A stretch of DNA of 64,000 nucleotides from Nocardioides furvisabuli. Lineage in GTDB: Bacteria > Actinomycetota > Actinomycetes > Propionibacteriales > Nocardioidaceae. Location of the stretch: NCBI RefSeq assembly GCF_021083185.1, contig NZ_JAIGQB010000003.1:434001-498000 (forward strand). The letters run 5' to 3'. The translations under genes were made by a program, and so were the position numbers. Numbering within the stretch: position 1 is the stretch's first letter; every line of letters begins with the position of its first letter. The notes beneath the pieces were generated by a model, which saw only the letters and a program-made list of their open reading frames with translations, was not told the DNA's origin and searched no databases. Below, piece by piece: positions 42,451 to 49,978 of the stretch.

Positions 42451-43423
42451 AGAGATGTTCACGACGGTCCGCCGCGGCTACGACCCGGCCGAGGTCGAGC
42501 GTGCGGTCGCCCAGGCACAGGGCGAGGTCGCCGAGCTCCGCCGCCGACTCGAGGCCGCTGAGTCCGCCGCCGAGTCCGCCCGCGCCGAGGCCGCCACCTC
42601 GCGCGAGGCGCTGGTGTCCCGCGAGGTGCAGGAGCCCGAGGTGCCGACGTACGCCCACCTCGGCGAGCGCGTCGCGCAGATCCTCGTCCTCGCGGAGGCC
42701 GAGGCCGCCGAGATCCGCGACCGGGTGGTGGGCGAGGTGGAGGCGCTGCGCAAGGAGGCCGAGGCCGAGGCCGGCTCGCTGCGTGCCGCCGCCGACCGCT
42801 ACGCCGAGGAGACCCGACGTGACGCCGAGGCCGAGGGCGCCCGCGTGCTCGCCGACGCGCGTACGGCAGCCGACTCCGAGCGCGACGCGGCCGAGCGCGA
42901 CGCCGCCGCGCGCCGGGCCGAGGCCGAGGCGCTCCACGAGGACGCGCGCGCCCAGGCCGCGCAGGCGGCTGCCGACTTCGAGACCACCCTGGCCGAGCGC
43001 CGGCAGAAGGCGACCTCGGAGTTCCAGGCCCAGCAGGCCGCCACCCAGGCCGAGCTCGACGCGATGACCGCGCGCAACCGCGACACCGAGGCGGCGATGG
43101 AGCGCAGCCGCAGCGAGGCCGAGGCCAAGATCGCCCGCATGCTCACCGAGGCCGAGGAGCGCTCGACCACGATGGTGGCCGAGGCCCGCGCCACCGCCGA
43201 CCGGGTCCGCGCCGAGTCCGAGCGCGAGCTCGCCGCCGCGGCCCAGCGCCGCGACAGCATCAACGCCCAGCTCTCCAACGTCCGCCAGATGCTCGCCACC
43301 CTCAGCGGCACCAGCGTGCCCGGGGTGGGGATGGCCCAGCCCGAGCCGACTCCCGAGCCGGTCACCGAGGCAGAGGTCGTCGAGGCGCAGGAGGCGGCCG
43401 CCGAGGCCCTCGAGGAGCGGTGA
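42443..43423 (+). CDS. DivIVA-domain coiled-coil protein
   Basis: 326 residues. N-terminal EEMFTTVRRGYDPAEVERAV is the start of a DivIVA-type domain, which senses curved membrane; about 25-300 are continuous heptad-rich Ala/Glu/Arg coiled coil; the tail is Pro/Glu/Val-rich. A candidate for polar or septal localisation of the preceding rod protein. ATG overlaps the upstream gene by 8 bp. The stop codon lies inside the first arm of a hairpin at 43418. Confidence 0.78.
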   Translation: MPEEMFTTVRRGYDPAEVERAVAQAQGEVAELRRRLEAAESAAESARAEAATSREALVSREVQEPEVPTYAHLGERVAQILVLAEAEAAEIRDRVVGEVEALRKEAEAEAGSLRAAADRYAEETRRDAEAEGARVLADARTAADSERDAAERDAAARRAEAEALHEDARAQAAQAAADFETTLAERRQKATSEFQAQQAATQAELDAMTARNRDTEAAMERSRSEAEAKIARMLTEAEERSTTMVAEARATADRVRAESERELAAAAQRRDSINAQLSNVRQMLATLSGTSVPGVGMAQPEPTPEPVTEAEVVEAQEAAAEALEER

Positions 43424-43528
43424 GCCACGCAGGTTTCGGAGCGTCGAAACCTGCCTCACTCACCGATCGTTCGGGCCAGCGGTGCGTGAGACACGTTCTG
43501 CGCGCCCAGAACCTGCCTCACTCACCGC
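43418..43528. terminator. Double REP-like hairpin between convergent genes
   Basis: Hairpin one pairs 43418-43438 with 43445-43465 (about 18 of 21); hairpin two pairs 43479-43500 with 43507-43528 (about 19 of 22). The right arms share AACCTGCCTCACTCACCG. It lies between two converging stops, so it could end transcription both ways. Related to the hairpin at 12783-12845. Confidence 0.78.
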
Positions 43529-43547
43529 CCGCCACGAGGCAAGCCGC

Positions 43548-45020
43548 TCACACGTAGCGCCGCGCCCGCGTCTGCGGCGACCCCGGTCCGGCGGCGAGCA
43601 GGGCGCTGAGCTCGTGCTCGAGCACGGCACCGATCCGCCGGCAGAACTCCTCGGGCTCGTCGGCAGCGTCAGGCTTCTCCGCGACGATCCGGTCGACGAC
43701 GCCGCGGCGGTGGAGGTCGAGCGCGCGCACCTGCTGGGAGCGCGCCATCTCCGCGGCGTGCTCGAGGTCGCGGTGCACGATCGCCGACGCGCCCTCCGGC
43801 GGGAGCGGCGAGAGCCAGGCGTGCTGAGCGGCCACGACGCGGTCGGCGGGCAGGAGCGCGAGCGCCCCGCCGCCGTTGCCCTCGCCGAGCATCAGGCACA
43901 GCGTCGGGGCGTCGAGGGTGACGAGGTCGGCCAGCGACCGCGCGATCTCGCCAGCGAGCCCGCCGTTCTCCGCGTCCGCCGACAGGGCAGCGCCCTGGGT
44001 GTCGATGACCGTCACGAGCGGCAGCCCGAGCTCGGAGGCCAGCCGCATCCCGCGCCGGGCCTCACGGAGCGCCTCCGGCCCCATCGGGTGGTCGGTGGTC
44101 TGCCCGCGCCGGTCCTGGCCGAGGAAGACGCACGGCGCCTCGCCGAAGCGGGCCAGCGCGATGAGCAGCCCCGGGTCGCGCTCGCCCTGGCCGGTGCCGT
44201 TGAGCGGCACGACGTCGCTGGCGGCGTAGCGCAGCAGACGGCGTACGCCGGGCCGGTCCGGGCGCCGCGACCGGGTCACGCAGTCCCAGGCGTCGACGTC
44301 CGGGACGTCCTCGTGGCCCGGGTCGGCCACCGGCGCGACGCCCTCGCGCGCGGCCATGAGGATCGTCAGCGCGCGGTCGAGGATGTCGGCGATCTCGTCG
44401 GGCGGCAGCACCGCGTCGACGATGCCGTGGGCGTAGAGGTTCTCCGAGGTCTGCACCCCCTCGGGGAACGGCTTGTCGTAGAGCGCCTCGTAGACCCGGG
44501 GGCCGAGGAACCCGACGAGCGCGCCCGGCTCGGCGACGGTGACGTGGCCGAGCGAGCCCCACGACGCCATCACGCCGCCGGTGGTGGGGTGACGGAGGTA
44601 GACGAGGTAGGGCAGGCCGGCGCTGCGGTGCGCGGCGATCGCGGCGGAGATCCGCACCATCTGCACGAAGGCCGGCGTGCCCTCCTGCATCCGGGTGCCG
44701 CCGCTGACGGGCGCCGCCACCAGGGGCAGCCCCTCGCGGGTCGCGCGTTCGATGCCGGCGACGATCCGGTCCGCGGCGGCGCGGCCGATGGAGCCGGCCA
44801 GGAAGCCGAACTCGCCCACCAGCACGCCGATCCGGCGTCCGCGCAACCGTGCCTCGCCGGTGAGCACCGACTCGTCGACGCCGGACTTCTCGCCCGCTGC
44901 GGCCAGCTCGGCGGCGTACGCCTCGCCGACGCCGTCGCGCACGGGCGCGGTGTCCCACGAGGTCCACGAGCCCTTGTCGAGCACGAGGTCGATGAGGTCG
45001 TGGGCGGAGAGGCGTCCCAT
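43548..45020 (-). CDS. Acyl-CoA carboxyltransferase subunit (fused beta/alpha type)
   Basis: Biotin-dependent carboxyltransferase of 490 residues. N-terminal crotonase-like half has GVLVGEFGFLAGSIGRAAADRI, LVAAPVSGGTRMQEGTPAFVQM and TTGGVMASWGSLGHVTVAEP (AccD-like); C-terminal half has RRGMRLASELGLPLVTVIDTQGA and GEGNGGGALALLPADRV (AccA-like), so alpha and beta halves are joined in one chain. Substrate (acetyl-, propionyl- or other CoA) unclear; no biotin carboxylase gene adjacent. The ATG has TACGCT 6 nt upstream; in-frame upstream sequence to 45149 is not homologous. Confidence 0.87.
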   Translation of the reverse strand: MGRLSAHDLIDLVLDKGSWTSWDTAPVRDGVGEAYAAELAAAGEKSGVDESVLTGEARLRGRRIGVLVGEFGFLAGSIGRAAADRIVAGIERATREGLPLVAAPVSGGTRMQEGTPAFVQMVRISAAIAAHRSAGLPYLVYLRHPTTGGVMASWGSLGHVTVAEPGALVGFLGPRVYEALYDKPFPEGVQTSENLYAHGIVDAVLPPDEIADILDRALTILMAAREGVAPVADPGHEDVPDVDAWDCVTRSRRPDRPGVRRLLRYAASDVVPLNGTGQGERDPGLLIALARFGEAPCVFLGQDRRGQTTDHPMGPEALREARRGMRLASELGLPLVTVIDTQGAALSADAENGGLAGEIARSLADLVTLDAPTLCLMLGEGNGGGALALLPADRVVAAQHAWLSPLPPEGASAIVHRDLEHAAEMARSQQVRALDLHRRGVVDRIVAEKPDAADEPEEFCRRIGAVLEHELSALLAAGPGSPQTRARRYV

Positions 45021-45026
45021 GCCCGG

Positions 45027-45032
45027 AGCGTA
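45027..45032 (-). promoter_or_regulatory. -10 hexamer TACGCT, leaderless start
   Basis: Minus-strand TACGCT, then ccgggc, then ATG at 45020. Confidence 0.55.
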
Positions 45033-45048
45033 CGCGCGTGAGGTGGGG

Positions 45049-46557
45049 TCAGGCGGTGGGCACGCCCGGCCCGGGAGTGGTGCGACCGACGATCCAGGCG
45101 TCGAAGAAGTCCGACAGCTCCAGGCCGGTCTCGGCCTCCCAGTGGTCATAGGCCTGCTCGCGCGAGACCGACGTGTTGTCGTGCGCGGCCAGCCACGAGC
45201 GCGCGACGCGGTAGAACTCGTCGTCGCCGAGCTCCACGCGCAGCTCGTTCCACATCAGCGCCGGCGTGTAGTAGATGTTCGAGCCGCCGAACTGGCGCGG
45301 GTCGTACGCCCCGGGCGGGCCGTAGTCGTCGCGCAGCTGCTGGTCGATCGCGCGGGCCGCGCCCAGCGTGTCGCGCAGCGGGCGGATGTCGTGCTCGTCC
45401 TCGTAGGTCCACTGCAGCAGCATCGTCATGCCCTCGTTGAGCCACACGTCGCGCCAGTCCGACGGCGAGACCTGGTCGCCGTACCACTGGTGCACGAGCT
45501 CGTGGGCGACGACCTGCGGGGACAGGACGTAGTCGTTGTCACCGAGGGTGACCATCGTCTGGGTCTCCATCGCGCTCTGCGAGGCGGTCACGACGAGGCC
45601 GAGGGTGTCGAAGGGGTAGTCGCCGAGGCGGTCCTCGACCCAGTCGACGGTGGCCGCGGCGCTCTGGATCCCTTCGAGCCGGCGCACCATCCCGCGCGGG
45701 GTCCAGTAGTCGACGCGCAGACCGTCCTCGGTCGTGCCGGCGGCGTGGGCGTAGTCACCGATCGCGAGGGTGATGAGGTACGACGACGCGGGCTCGGCGA
45801 GCTGCCACGACGTGGTCGTGCCGTCCTCGTCGGCGGTCAGCTCGGTGAGCGCGCCGTTGGAGATCCCGGTCCACGGCGCCGGGGCGTGCACCGTCACGTC
45901 GTAGAGGGCCTTGTCGGACGGCTGGTCGTTGACCGGGTACCACGTGTAGGCGCCGTAGGGCTCCTGCATGGTCCACACCTCGCCGGTGTCGGTGACGGTG
46001 AAGCCCGTGGTGGAGAAGTCGCTGCGCGTGGTGGGCGCGGGGGCGGGCTCGGGGGTGCCGGAGTAGTCGACGGCGAGCTCGTGGCGGTCGTCGGCGGTGA
46101 TCGGGGCCTGCACCACCAGGTCCTTGCCGCGGCGCGCGAAGCGGACCGGCTCGCCGTCCAGGGTCAGCTGCTCGACCGCCAGCGGCGCGCCGAGATCGAG
46201 CTGGAAGCGCGGGGCCGTGCGGGCGGCGCGGAAGGTGACGACCGCCCGCCCGGTCAGTCGTTCGCGCCCCGGCTCCCAGGCGAGGTCGAGGTCGTAGTGC
46301 AGGGCGTCGACCCGCGGGTCGCCGACGTCGGGGTAGACGCTGTCCTCGCGCGGCTCGGAGACGGCGAGGTCGAGGTCCTGCTCGACGGGCTCCGCGACCG
46401 CGGGCGCCGAGGCCCGCGCGACGCCGTCGGAGGCCGGCGCCGCTGCCGGGGGCCGCGGCGCGGTGAGGGCGTCGGGGGTCGCGACGTCGTCGGAGCAGCC
46501 GGTGAGGACGGTGAGGGACAGGACGAGGGCGAGTCCGGTGTGAGCGGTGAGGCTCAC
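45049..46557 (-). CDS. M1-family zinc metallopeptidase lipoprotein
   Basis: Exported aminopeptidase-like lipoprotein of 502 residues. Signal peptide with lipobox LTGC (about residue 21); an acidic/Ala-Pro linker; M1 N-terminal beta domain; catalytic domain with the zinc motif HELVHQW, then 18 residues later NEGM, giving HExxH-x18-E. YYTPALMWNELR is the usual tyrosine-bearing segment. The family GxMEN motif reads QSAMETQTM, so the N is changed. GTG at 46557 overlaps the sigma-factor stop by 4 nt (GTGA), so it is co-translated with an ECF sigma factor. Confidence 0.9.
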   Translation of the reverse strand: MSLTAHTGLALVLSLTVLTGCSDDVATPDALTAPRPPAAAPASDGVARASAPAVAEPVEQDLDLAVSEPREDSVYPDVGDPRVDALHYDLDLAWEPGRERLTGRAVVTFRAARTAPRFQLDLGAPLAVEQLTLDGEPVRFARRGKDLVVQAPITADDRHELAVDYSGTPEPAPAPTTRSDFSTTGFTVTDTGEVWTMQEPYGAYTWYPVNDQPSDKALYDVTVHAPAPWTGISNGALTELTADEDGTTTSWQLAEPASSYLITLAIGDYAHAAGTTEDGLRVDYWTPRGMVRRLEGIQSAAATVDWVEDRLGDYPFDTLGLVVTASQSAMETQTMVTLGDNDYVLSPQVVAHELVHQWYGDQVSPSDWRDVWLNEGMTMLLQWTYEDEHDIRPLRDTLGAARAIDQQLRDDYGPPGAYDPRQFGGSNIYYTPALMWNELRVELGDDEFYRVARSWLAAHDNTSVSREQAYDHWEAETGLELSDFFDAWIVGRTTPGPGVPTA

Positions 46558-47132
46558 CTCTCGCCCCGGAGCAGCGGCCGGGCGAGCTTGCGGCCGTGGT
46601 GGATCTGCGCCTTGACGGTGCCGAGCGGGGCGTCGACGAGCGCGGCGATCTCGTCGTAGGGCAGGCCGTAGACGTCGCGCAGCAGCAGCGGCTCGACGTA
46701 CTGCGGATGGTCCACCTCGATGGTCTCCAACGCGTCGAGCAGGTCCAGGCGGGTTCCGGCGATGACGCTGGTGGTGCGCGGGTCGGGCCGGTCGTGGGCG
46801 CCGTCCTCGAAGTCGGTCGGGGTGGCGAGGTTCTTGAGGCGGCGGTAGGTCGTGCGGGCGCTGTTGACCGCCACGATGTGCAGCCACGTGGTGAAGCGGC
46901 CGCGACCGCCCCAGGTGTCGATCCGGGTGGCGACGTTGAGCATCGCCTCCTGGCACGCGTCCTCGGAGTCGCCGGAGAAGGGGAGCACCCCGCGGCAGAT
47001 GTTGAGCACCCGCGGACGCACCGCCCCGAGCAGCATCTCGAGCGCGTCACGGTCGCCTTCGCGCGCCCGGCGCGCCAGGTCGTCGATGTCGTCCGGCGTC
47101 AGCGCGTCGGCCGGGTCCCCCGAATAGATCAC
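46554..47132 (-). CDS. ECF RNA polymerase sigma factor coupled to M1 peptidase
   Basis: 192 residues. Region 2 about 20-95 (LARRAREGDRDALEMLLGAV, DSEDACQEAMLNVATRI, RFTTWLHIVAVNSARTTYRRLK); region 4 about 130-188 (LLLRDVYGLPYDEIAALVDAPLGTVKAQIHHGRKL). No anti-sigma gene is adjacent; instead a lipoprotein peptidase is translationally coupled. The GTG start has TATCGT 6 nt upstream. This hexamer overlaps the -10 of the divergent kinase gene. Confidence 0.88.
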   Translation of the reverse strand: MIYSGDPADALTPDDIDDLARRAREGDRDALEMLLGAVRPRVLNICRGVLPFSGDSEDACQEAMLNVATRIDTWGGRGRFTTWLHIVAVNSARTTYRRLKNLATPTDFEDGAHDRPDPRTTSVIAGTRLDLLDALETIEVDHPQYVEPLLLRDVYGLPYDEIAALVDAPLGTVKAQIHHGRKLARPLLRGER

Positions 47133-47138
47133 CCCTGC

Positions 47139-47146
47139 ACGATAAT
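47139..47146. promoter_or_regulatory. Overlapping divergent -10 elements
   Basis: Minus-strand TATCGT (47144-47139) ends 6 nt before the sigma-factor GTG; plus-strand GATAAT (47141-47146) ends 6 nt before the kinase GTG. They share four base pairs, so polymerase should not open both at once. Confidence 0.6.
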
Positions 47147-47152
47147 GCCCAC

Positions 47153-48601
47153 GTGTCCGCTCCCTCTCGTCTCGGTCGCTACCCGGTGCGCCGTCGCATC
47201 GGGTCCGGGGCGTTCGCGACCGTGTGGCTCGCCCACGACGAGCACCTCGACTCGCCGGTGGCCATCAAGGTGCTGGCGGACAACTGGACCGGGGACCTCC
47301 ACACCCGGCAGCGCTTCGTCGAGGAGGGCCGCTTCCTGCGCAAGGTGGAGTCGCCGCACGTCGTGAGCGTCTACGACGCCGGCGAGCTCGACGACGAGCG
47401 CCCCTTCCTCGTCATGGCGTACGCCGACCAGGGCACGCTGGCGGACCGGCTCGAGCTCGGCAGGCTGAGCCACGCGCAGGCGCTGACGGTCGTCGACCAG
47501 GTCGGCAAGGGCCTCACGGCCCTGCACGAGCGCGGGGTGCTGCACCGCGACGTGAAGCCCGCCAACGTCCTCTTCCGCACCGTGGGCACCGCCGGCGGCG
47601 AGCAGGTGATCGCGATGCTGGGCGACCTCGGCCTGGGCAAGGCGATGGACATGTCCTCGCGCCTGACCATGGTGGGAGGCACGCCGACGTACGTCGCCCC
47701 GGAGCAGGCCCGGGGCGAGGGCCTCGACGCGCGCGCCGACCAGTTCTCGCTCGCGGCGCTGGCCCACTACCTGCTCGCCGGTCGCCAGCCGTTCGCCCAC
47801 GCCAGCCTCTCCGCGGCCGAGGACCCCGCACCGCCGCCGCCGATGGGGATCGGCAACCCCGACGCCGAGGCCGTGGTGCTGCGCGCGCTGGCCAAGGACC
47901 GCGACGACCGCTTCGACGACGTCGCCTCCTTCACCGCCGCGCTCGTGCACGCGATGGGCGGGGAGCTCGACGCGTCCCCGCAGGCGTGGGTCCCCACCGA
48001 TCCCGACCTCACCCGCACCGAGCCGGGCGCCGGCGCCGCCGACCCGACGCCGTCCGACCGGCCGTCCGCTCGCCGCCGCTGGCCGGGGCTCGTCGCGGCC
48101 GCCGCAGTGCTCCTGATCGGCGCCGGTGCGGGCTGGTCGCTCGAGCGCGCCAGCACCGCCACGCGGACTCTCGTCGACGACACCGGCACCATCGAGGTGA
48201 TCGTGCCCGAGTCGTGGACGGCGCAGGTCGACCCCGAGCAGTGGGTGCCGGTCGAGGGCGAGCAGTCGCAGCCGGCGCTGGCCGCCGGCAGCCGCGAGGG
48301 GTGGAACACCGAGGAGGGCGCCGCCCCAGGCGTCTTCGTCGGGATCCTCTCCTCCGACAAGCTGCCCTCGCGCGTGCCGCAGCACGCCGAGTGCGTCGAC
48401 GCCCCCGGCGGGCTGATCAGGGACGAACGCAACGGCGACGCGTCGATGACGATGATCTTCAGCGGCTGCCCCGGCGCCGACTACATGGTCGAGCGCGTCG
48501 TCCAGGTCAATGCCAGCCAGCTGCTCTGGGTGCAGGTCCGCAGCGACCGACGCGCCACGGCCAACACGGTCCTCGACTCGGTCAGGACGTCCGGGATCTG
48601 A
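47153..48601 (+). CDS. Membrane Ser/Thr protein kinase with DLG in place of DFG
   Basis: PASTA-less bacterial eukaryotic-like kinase of 482 residues. Kinase domain 7-265: glycine loop RIGSGAFATV, VAIKV with K39, catalytic loop HRDVKPANVL with D133, DLG at 158-160 instead of DFG, and TPTYVAPEQ as the APE motif. Juxtamembrane 270-308; one helix at 310-329; extracellular domain 335-482 with two cysteines (HAECVD, FSGCPG) and IEVIVPESWTAQVDPEQW. Leaderless GTG start divergent from an ECF sigma gene. Converges with a 2-nt gap on two genes whose products resemble its outer domain. Confidence 0.88.
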   Translation: MSAPSRLGRYPVRRRIGSGAFATVWLAHDEHLDSPVAIKVLADNWTGDLHTRQRFVEEGRFLRKVESPHVVSVYDAGELDDERPFLVMAYADQGTLADRLELGRLSHAQALTVVDQVGKGLTALHERGVLHRDVKPANVLFRTVGTAGGEQVIAMLGDLGLGKAMDMSSRLTMVGGTPTYVAPEQARGEGLDARADQFSLAALAHYLLAGRQPFAHASLSAAEDPAPPPPMGIGNPDAEAVVLRALAKDRDDRFDDVASFTAALVHAMGGELDASPQAWVPTDPDLTRTEPGAGAADPTPSDRPSARRRWPGLVAAAAVLLIGAGAGWSLERASTATRTLVDDTGTIEVIVPESWTAQVDPEQWVPVEGEQSQPALAAGSREGWNTEEGAAPGVFVGILSSDKLPSRVPQHAECVDAPGGLIRDERNGDASMTMIFSGCPGADYMVERVVQVNASQLLWVQVRSDRRATANTVLDSVRTSGI

Positions 48602-48603
48602 GC

Positions 48604-49251
48604 TCAGCCCAGCGAGACCCCGGCTGCGACGCGGCTGATCAGGTCGGCCATGCCGTCGGCGTCCCGGGCCCGCCCGGTGACCGCGATCTCGACCTGCGCG
48701 TCGTCGGAGCCGGTGACGTCGAGCCAGGTGAGGAAGCCGTGGCGCAGGTGGTTGCTGGTGACGAAGGTGAAGTGCAGGCTGTCGTCGGTCCGCTCGAGGA
48801 TCGTGACGTTCTGCTCGTCCTCGTCGAGCTCGTCGATGCGGCGCTCCAGGGTCCAGCTGATCGAGCGGCGGTTGCTCAGCACCTGCTCGACGCGCATGAC
48901 CTGGCCGAAGGACTGCTGGTCCGGCGGCCGCCACTGCCACTCGTCGAGAGAGTTCTCCGAGAAGGTCCAGCCCTGCGGCACCGGCAGCGTCATCCGGGAC
49001 CCGCCGCTCCCGACCTCACCCGTGACCAGGCGGGCGCCGGGCTCGAGGGGCGGGTACGCCGGGTCGGGGAGGATGTCGGGCACGGGGTCCACCGGCAGGC
49101 TCGGCGAAGCGGCGACCACCGGGGTGGGCGCGCCGTCGCCGCGAGGAAGCTCGCCGAGGGCCCAGGAGGCGCCGAAGCCACCCACCAGGCCCACCGCCAG
49201 CAGCAGTGCGAGGACCGCGGCACCACGTCGCGTCGTGAGGCCGTCCGTCAC
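48604..49251 (-). CDS. Secreted/anchored protein paralogous to neighbour (PsbP/LpqN-like?)
   Basis: 215 residues: N-terminal hydrophobic helix (about 11-29, RRGAAVLALLLAVGLVGGF) as signal anchor, Pro-rich linker, then one domain from about 80 with TLPVPQGWTFSENSLDEWQW, a DELDEDEQNVTILER helix and a conserved C-terminal DADGMADLISRVAAGV. The order of motifs matches the preceding gene and, more loosely, the kinase outer domain. A Mog1/PsbP-like fold is my guess. The GTG overlaps the upstream stop by 4 nt. Function unknown; probably the partner of its paralogue. Confidence 0.7.
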   Translation of the reverse strand: MTDGLTTRRGAAVLALLLAVGLVGGFGASWALGELPRGDGAPTPVVAASPSLPVDPVPDILPDPAYPPLEPGARLVTGEVGSGGSRMTLPVPQGWTFSENSLDEWQWRPPDQQSFGQVMRVEQVLSNRRSISWTLERRIDELDEDEQNVTILERTDDSLHFTFVTSNHLRHGFLTWLDVTGSDDAQVEIAVTGRARDADGMADLISRVAAGVSLG

Positions 49252-49907
49252 GGGAGCTCGATCGCCTCGGCGGTGGCACCGCGCATGCCCTCGGCCACGC
49301 GCCGGATCAGGTCGCTGGTGCCCTCCACGTCCCGCTCGCGGCCGTGCACGACGATCTCGACGTCGGCCTGGCCGCTGCGGTCGAGGTCGAGCCACCGCAT
49401 GAAGCTGTGGCGCTTGTTGCCCTCGTTGCTGCGGTAGGTGTACTCCAGCGAGTTCGCACCCCGCTCGCGGATCGACACGTCCTCCTGCTCGTCGAGCAGC
49501 CGCTCGATGCGGATGTCGATGGCGTCCTCGATGGTGATGTCCTGGCTGTTGATCTGCTCGATGCGCATCACGTAGGTGTTGTTGGACGTGCCGGGCTGCT
49601 TCCACTTCCACTCGTTGGTGGCGTTGGCGTTGGTGCTCCAGCCCTTCGGCGCGGGGAAGGTGATCTCGAACTTCCCGCTGCCGAGCCGGGCCTGCTCCAT
49701 CGCGATGCCGGGCCGCAGCGCCGGGTCGTCGGGGTCGGCCTCGAAGGGTCGCGGCGCCTCGATCGGCAGCTCGGGGCGTGCCGCGGGCACCGGGGCGGCG
49801 ACGCCGGTGCCGATCGTGGTGTCGCGGGTCTGTGCGGACGCGGCGAATCCGCTCCCGGCGCCGACCGCCAGGAGCGCGACCAGCACTGCAGGCCCCCGCC
49901 ACTTCAC
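49248..49907 (-). CDS. Secreted/anchored protein, first of paralogous pair
   Basis: 219 residues: MKWRG then a hydrophobic helix (about 6-24) ending in SGFAASAQT, Pro-rich linker, then a domain with ITFPAPKGWSTNANATNEWKW, YVMRIEQINSQDITIED and HGRERDVEGTSDLIRRVAEGM. Shared patterns with the next gene: P-x-GW...W-x-W, R-I/V-EQ, RRIDEL/IERLLDEQE, RDxxGxxDLIxRVAxG. The GTG at 49907 has TAGATT 6 nt upstream and heads a two-gene operon. No known function. Confidence 0.7.
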   Translation of the reverse strand: MKWRGPAVLVALLAVGAGSGFAASAQTRDTTIGTGVAAPVPAARPELPIEAPRPFEADPDDPALRPGIAMEQARLGSGKFEITFPAPKGWSTNANATNEWKWKQPGTSNNTYVMRIEQINSQDITIEDAIDIRIERLLDEQEDVSIRERGANSLEYTYRSNEGNKRHSFMRWLDLDRSGQADVEIVVHGRERDVEGTSDLIRRVAEGMRGATAEAIELP

Positions 49908-49913
49908 CGGACC

Positions 49914-49919
49914 AATCTA
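49914..49919 (-). promoter_or_regulatory. -10 hexamer TAGATT, leaderless start
   Basis: Minus-strand TAGATT, ggtccg, then GTG at 49907; 47 bp from the opposing TACGGT of the amidohydrolase gene. Confidence 0.5.
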
Positions 49920-49966
49920 GCCGTCCGCCGCAGGAGGGCTGGTCTGCGTGGTGGTTCCCCGCCTCC

Positions 49967-49972
49967 TACGGT
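49967..49972 (+). promoter_or_regulatory. -10 hexamer TACGGT, leaderless start
   Basis: TACGGT, then ggtccc, then ATG at 49979. Confidence 0.55.
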
Positions 49973-49978
49973 GGTCCC

